A model generated the notes under the pieces. The model was given only the letters and a program-made list of their open reading frames with translations, was not told where the DNA came from and made no database searches. Positions 36,558 through 64,000 of a DNA stretch of 64,000 bases are shown here, piece after piece. This DNA is from Litomosoides sigmodontis (lineage: Eukaryota; Nematoda; Chromadorea; Rhabditida; Onchocercidae), in contig OY718805.1 of the NCBI GenBank assembly GCA_963070105.1, forward strand, positions 7,794,001 to 7,858,000, in the 5' to 3' direction. The position numbers were made by a program, and so were the translations under genes. How positions within the stretch are numbered: the stretch's first letter is position 1; every line of letters begins with the position of its first letter.

Positions 36558-38704
36558 ATGAGCAGACGACCTGGACCACCATCGATCGATGGCCTCTATT
36601 CGCTAAAGGTATCCTTTAATTTCTTTATTTATTTGGTAAGGGAAAATGATAAATAGCCGTATTTTTTATGAGATCAGGTATCTGATTCAAAGTATTTGGC
36701 AAGGCATACTTGTTAAGAGGTCAAATATATCAATTATACAAGTTGGTCAACTTTGAAGTATGTTTATTTTTCTGGTTTACATTATTGCTTTGCATTTGTT
36801 CTCGATCTGATCACTCATATATTGCTAAGATGCTAAATTTTCCTTTAGAAATTATGCCTGTTTTTACCACCAAATTTAATTGCTTTGCCGGCCTTTATGA
36901 AGTGTCAGTCATACATGTTCCCGCTGCCTGTTATGATGTTATCATTTTCACTATATTTGGGTCAGTTGTTTGAACTGAATCTGGATAAGTGTATAATTCT
37001 GTGATGTTTGAAATTTTCATACATGTGAATTGCAGATTGATAATATATCATATCAAACGGCACCACAAGATTTGCGTCGGTTGTTCGAGAAATATGGTGA
37101 AATAGGTGATATCCATATCCCGCGCGATCGTTACACCAAACAGAGCAAAGGATTTGGCTTCGTACGATTTTACAGTCGACGGGATGCCGAATATGCGATG
37201 GATCGTATGGATGGACGATGGGTGGATGGTCGTGAGATCCGTGTTGCCATGGCACGTTATGAACGCCCAATCGACGAACGTAGTCGTAATGGTGGTGGTA
37301 GTAGTTACAGAAGCAGTAGGCGGTTAGTGAGTTTACGCTTTTAGATTCAGGATACTTGAAGTTAAAATCACGAGGAAAGTCATAGTTAAGTTACACCAGC
37401 AGTCATATTTGACTTCTCTAATCTGAAGTTTAGGTGACACTTGGGACTTTCCATGAAGTCGTCAAAGTGGAAGTCGTTGTTAGTGCATCATCCCTAACAA
37501 AGTTAGCTAATTTTTTGTCAAATAACTTGCCGAAAAGTAATAAATCTGTAATTTTTGAGGCGGCCGTGGTTTGCTGCTGCTGCTGCTGCTGCTGCTGCTA
37601 ATCACCGAGATACAGTGTAGCTGCTGCTAGCTGAAATAAAAAATACATCAAGCAAAACGTCCACATCTCAGGGGAAAATTGGCTGGCTGAGCTGCTGTTC
37701 TATGTAGCAGTTGACTGCTGCTGTTGTTGTTGTTCTTGTCGTTGTTCTTGTGTTGTTGTTGTTGGGCAGCATAGCTGTTGGCTTGGCCAGAACCAAAAAA
37801 AGGGAGAATGAGAGAGAGATTCCGGTTACAAAAGAAAGATTTAATTACATGCTGATTGCTGATTCTGTGTTACACTTGATGGTCAGTCAGTTTTTCGTAC
37901 AAAATCGTTTCTGTGGCTTTTTGAGTATGATACGGAACTGCTGCGTGATAGCATCTTGAATCGATGATTTACCACTTACATCTACCTATTCCGTTGTGGG
38001 ATTGCAATTTTTTGTTCCACTCGTTTTAACTGGATGATTAGAAACCGAATCTTATACTTTGTTCATGTGGAGAAAAATGGACACAGAAATCAATAGCGGA
38101 ACGTCTTGAGATGAGATACTTGTTGACATTCCCGTAATATCTGATTCACGTGGTACTTGAGAACAGTCAAGTTAGGGAGAAAGTGAAGTCCTTTCATTAC
38201 GTGAACTTAAGTAAAGTTAGACCGTACAATATGGATTGATCCTTAAATCACAAGTTGTCATCAAAAATAGATTTACTGGGATTGATTGACACTAATGAAC
38301 GAACGATAACATATTTAGTAATGTTAATATTTCGATCGTGCTTTTTTCATAAAGGATATTTTGTGCAGATTATCGGTGAGAGTAGTTCGCACTGTTCACG
38401 TTTACAGTCTTGACGATAGGCATTGTTTTTCAGTTCTCGATCTCGTTCGCGTTCACGCTCACCACGACGTCGACGCTCTTCAACACGAAGTCGTAGTGGA
38501 TCTCGATACAATGAAAGACGATCGGTTTCACGCGGTCGAAGTGTGTCGCAGGACAGATCGCCGATATCTCGAAGGTCTGTGAATTCAAGCAGCCCATCGC
38601 ACAGAAATGTTTCTCGAAGTCCGCCACCTCGTGATTCTCGCAGCCCTGTGACACGTGATCGAGACAGACTTGACGATGCATCGAATGGAAATAATAATTA
38701 TTGA
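36558..38704 (+). CDS. rsp-4: SR splicing factor, SRSF2/SC35 type
   Basis: Three exons: 36558-36608, 37036-37322 and 38434-38704, 202 aa. The protein starts [17 protein letters not shown], the usual SC35-type start. A single RRM follows, with RNP2 LKIDNI and RNP1 [28 protein letters not shown] and [15 protein letters not shown] are family hallmarks. A short Gly-Ser linker leads to an RS domain of about 90 residues ([35 protein letters not shown]). It acts in the nucleus in spliceosome assembly and exon definition through exonic enhancers. The 1.1-kb second intron splits the RRM and RS parts, and holds a CTG array. The C. elegans symbol is given by similarity. Confidence 0.9.
37323..38433 (+). 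other. Long intron of the SRSF2-like gene with CTG repeats
   Basis: 1.1 kb between GTTAGT and TTTTTCAG. It contains nine TGC units at 37572-37599 and scattered CTG, TTG and GTTGTT clusters to about 37765. No open cassette exon with clear splice sites was established. Regulated or unproductive splicing is common in SR genes, so a poison exon here is possible but unproven. Confidence 0.5.
37572..37599 (+). repeat. (TGC)n trinucleotide repeat, 9 copies
   Basis: A perfect CTG/TGC run in the second intron of the SRSF2-like gene, on the sense strand. Confidence 0.95.
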
Positions 38705-40420
38705 TACGTTTATGTTTCAATTACTAAATGAATTTTATTTTAATGGGCATTAGTTTTGCCACATTTTGTTTAAGCATGGTTTATTTTATTTTTTATTTTT
38801 AAAAACAATATACCGAAACACTACTGAAAATGGATTCTGCTTCGTACAAGTCGGTCTTAAAGACATAAGCGTTGTACGGTTGTTTTATAAATCAAGGAAA
38901 TTTGGTTTTAAAGATGGCATTAGATGCAGTTGTTAAACCAGCGAAGGATGTCGGAGTGAAGGAAATGTTTTTCTAAACTCGTTTGAATACTTTAAATTTG
39001 TTGTTATAAGACGTTCATTTTCGAAATTTTTTTCATATTTTATGATTCTGATTTTATCCACATATTTCCGTGGCTAATTAGTTATTGTCATTTTAATCGC
39101 GTAATGCACGAAAATGTCAAGTTAAAGGTGTCGATGTTTCGGGTTTCAGCATAAGTGAAAATCGACATAGTAAAAAATATGTTGTATAACGTTGCTCTAT
39201 AATTGTGTTGTGGTCGTTAATTTTGTTGCATTGCTATCTAAATTTACTTAAGAATTATTTAAATGCTTCGTAAATTTGCTTTACTGGTGCATTGCTCTTT
39301 CACCCGGTTCAAAGTACTTCCAAACTAAAATGGAACAAGGAAGGATATCAAATGAAAAAAGCTTGTATTTATCATTGTACTAGAATGAAGTCGGTAGTCC
39401 TTAGTCAACGAGAAATTTAACATGTCCTGCAGTGGTGTGGCTTGTGTAATTTATCTCTATTCCAGTACTTCATCTATTTTATTATCTATGGGGGAAATAT
39501 TTTTGAGTTTGAATAATTCATGTTTTAGTGTGATAACGCTATCTAGAGGTCGGGAATTCCAATATAATATGATTAAAGGCAATAATTAAAGTGAAATCTG
39601 AAAAAAAGATAATCGAAAATGCAATATATGTTTCTATTGCAAGAGGTTCTAATCGACTAGATTCGATTCATGTACGAAGTACGAGATGCGATAATAATCG
39701 TCGTTTCGATGAAGTGCATGGATAAAAGAGATCGTCTGCACGATACTAACAGTTATTGGAGATCTTCCACCTGTCCGTTAATTTTGTTATTGACGTTCTG
39801 CTGTCATTTTAAAAGAACAATTTTTTAATTCATATTATCAAGAAAGATATTTGCTTAAAGTTGTTAAAATTAAAGCACAAAATGCTCTATAATAACTCTA
39901 CAATTTAATTATAGCAAATGAAATATCGTAGTGGAATAAACGTGACGACAAATAGGTAGCGATGTAAAAATTGCAAATCCATTAGGTAAAACTTTTTTAA
40001 TCGTAGGTTATATAATGTGTTATGCAGAAAAAAGAAACGATCATTTATCACATGAATACATCCTGAAGTTGCAAATCACTATCAGCTTCAGCATTCATCG
40101 TTTCATACGACACCTAAAAAAATAAGACAACGAAAGTGAAAATAATGAAATGAAAAAGTTGAAAATTTAGTCTTGTGTTTAATCGTCTAATTATTCACCA
40201 TCAATTAATGTTATTGCACAACTTGTCTTCCATCCAAATTTAGTGCATCAACACGACTACTAGGTGAGGCTATGTGTAAAATGTAAAATAGATGAACTAA
40301 GAGTTGAAATCCTACGTTTAATAAGTATTCCAGTTATTATTTTACCATTGAAATACATAATCCTGTTTAAAAATTTATTAATTCATTTCATCCATAAAAT
40401 GGTAAAAATGTATGTTCATT
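38705..40420. other. Convergent intergenic region
   Basis: 1.7 kb between the plus-strand SRSF2-like gene and the 3' end of the minus-strand lipoprotein gene. It must hold both 3' UTRs. No exon, RNA gene or long repeat was seen. Confidence 0.5.
40374..40379 (-). terminator. AATAAA poly(A) signal of the lipoprotein gene
   Basis: TTTATT on the plus strand gives AATAAA on the minus strand, 42 nt past the stop codon at 40421. Confidence 0.6.

Positions 40421-64000
<23,580 letters not shown>

Overview
The window looks like nuclear DNA of a parasitic nematode, most likely a clade III / filarial-type spirurid. It is AT-rich and full of microsatellites, and its genes are cut into many short exons with small introns ending in TTTTAG or TTTCAG. 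The encoded families are animal ones. No bacterial, viral or CRISPR-like system was seen. All gene models were spliced by eye, and exon phases were checked to agree across each joint.

Layout. (1) 1254-4023 (+): RGG-rich SERBP1/HABP4 family RNA-binding protein (VIG-1-like), 8 exons, 440 aa. (2) 5483-16776 (-): AMP-activated protein kinase gamma subunit with four CBS repeats, 10 exons, 474 aa, and a 7.2 kb first intron full of simple repeats. (3) 16777-20743: intergenic, with a perfect (TAA)300 array and a C20 run. (4) 20744-30923 (-): SHPRH-type SNF2/RING E3 ubiquitin ligase, 29 exons, about 1366 aa, including two consecutive micro-exons and a probable GC-AG intron. (5) 31874-32402 (-): unrecognised 120-aa cysteine-rich protein, 2 exons. 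(6) 33079-34074 (-): intronless RCC1-repeat protein (RCCD1-like). (7) 34225-35970 (+): NUDT9-type ADP-ribose pyrophosphatase, 5 exons, head-to-head with (6). (8) 36558-38704 (+): SRSF2/SC35-type splicing factor, 3 exons. (9) 40421 to beyond 64000 (-): a giant large-lipid-transfer protein (apolipophorin/apoB/vitellogenin superfamily), 58 coding exons and about 3007 codons in view, with its N-terminus off the right edge. It has LPD_N, a long beta-rich middle, VWD and a tail that resembles a vWA domain.

The genes share no single pathway. Two themes recur: chromatin and RNA processing (VIG-1, SHPRH, RCC1-like, SRSF2), and energy or lipid metabolism (AMPK gamma, ADP-ribose hydrolase, lipoprotein). 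The most notable points are a late RRKR furin-type site and a vWA-like tail in the lipoprotein, a single-base frameshift in an otherwise intact 58-exon model, an AMPK gamma subunit that has lost nucleotide-contacting arginines, an undescribed small Cys-rich gene, the SHPRH micro-exons and an intronic fold-back element, and two uninterrupted (TAA) arrays of 0.9-1.0 kb.
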